A DNA stretch of 46,951 nt from a virus. Below the pieces are notes generated by a model, which saw nothing but the letters and a program-made list of their open reading frames with translations, searched no databases and was not told the DNA's origin. The stretch lies in the IMG/VR virus record IMGVR_UViG_3300017782_000036, positions 1-46,951 of that record; one strand, written 5' to 3'. Both the position numbers and the translations under genes were made by a program. Positions 46,797-46,951 of this stretch are shown in pieces; the stretch's first letter is position 1, and each line of letters starts with the position of its first letter.

Positions 46797-46951
46797 GTGC
46801 TACCATTTCACAACCGAACACAAGTCAGATACAAGTCAGTGGGGCATACAAAGACTTCACTGGTGGAAGTGGTAGTACTACAACTGTAATACAATATGAC
46901 TCAGGGGAGGCTCCTGCTAGTGGTGATGCAGGTAGATTTCTCATGTGGAGA
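46793..46951 (+). CDS. start of another tail protein (cut by the window)
   Basis: 53 codons are present: MSATISQPNTSQIQVSGAYK and further S/T/G-rich sequence. It is coupled by ATGA to the previous gene and continues beyond the window. Probably a fibre or structural component; not identifiable from this fragment. Confidence 0.6.
   Translation, partial: MSATISQPNTSQIQVSGAYKDFTGGSGSTTTVIQYDSGEAPASGDAGRFLMWR

Noticed and set aside
1-46951. DISARM-type or other complete defence operon around the SNF2 helicase and C5 methyltransferase
   Set aside because: Only the two genes are present. DrmB-like, PLD-like or second helicase genes were not seen, and the genes between them are small and unrelated.
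1-46951. CRISPR array
   Set aside because: No regularly spaced direct repeats of 20-40 bp were seen. The GTAAC elements are spread over 40 kb and lie at gene junctions, not in an array.

Overview
The window is 46.95 kb of a tailed, probably temperate bacteriophage (or prophage). It carries terminase, portal, scaffold, major capsid, adaptor, nozzle and fibre genes, a replication and recombination module, and two tyrosine integrases. The head is followed by a connector-like protein and a large nozzle-like protein. No tape measure, sheath or tail-tube gene was found, so a short-tailed (podovirus-like) virion is the best guess. The host cannot be named. One integrase gene embeds the 3' half of a bacterial tRNA, probably Val(GAC), as its attachment site. 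Base composition is moderately AT-rich, and Shine-Dalgarno sequences are used only by some genes. Both ends are cut: the left end has the tail of a gene, the right end the start of a tail gene.

Layout. (1) 0-0.23 kb, rightward: a small membrane/coiled-coil gene. (2) 0.23-15.8 kb, leftward: integrase 1, an SNF2-type helicase, a C5-cytosine methyltransferase whose gene also holds a 462-codon ORF in another frame, and about 20 small, mostly acidic genes without assigned function. This block also holds about 1.07 kb without a convincing gene (14.27-15.34 kb), rich in hairpins, ending in a good terminator and read leftward; it looks like a large structured RNA. (3) 16.0-19.2 kb, rightward: a 683-aa putative internal virion protein, small genes and an HNH nuclease. 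(4) 19.2-26.2 kb, leftward: PD-(D/E)XK nuclease, dNMP kinase, SSB, DnaB helicase, loader-like protein, RusA resolvase, exonuclease, Rad52-type annealing protein and an excisionase-like HTH. (5) 26.2-28.2 kb: a divergent control region, a ribbon-helix-helix regulator with a membrane protein, and integrase 2 with its attP. (6) 28.2-46.9 kb, rightward: packaging, head, connector, nozzle and fibre genes.

Three things are unusual. First, a 22-bp element (GTAAC, C/T, then usually TA, 12 mostly A/T bases and a degenerate GTTAC half) occurs 12 times at gene boundaries with constant length; three variants of 24-25 bp also occur. In six cases the upstream gene's TAA stop lies inside the element, and several elements touch the next start codon. 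Second, the methyltransferase's variable region is a degenerate repeat read in two frames: VGDT/LGNP/MGNS-like in one and W(A/P)TP-like in the other. Third, the 1.07 kb structured RNA candidate stands out in an otherwise gene-packed genome.

How it fits together: annealing protein, exonuclease, SSB, resolvase and DnaB suggest recombination-assisted theta or concatemer replication. The C5 methyltransferase may protect the DNA, and the small leftward genes are the usual place for host-takeover and anti-defence functions. The integrases and the divergent region govern lysogeny. The 22-bp elements are candidates for the site of a phage-wide regulator or for a phage-specific promoter.
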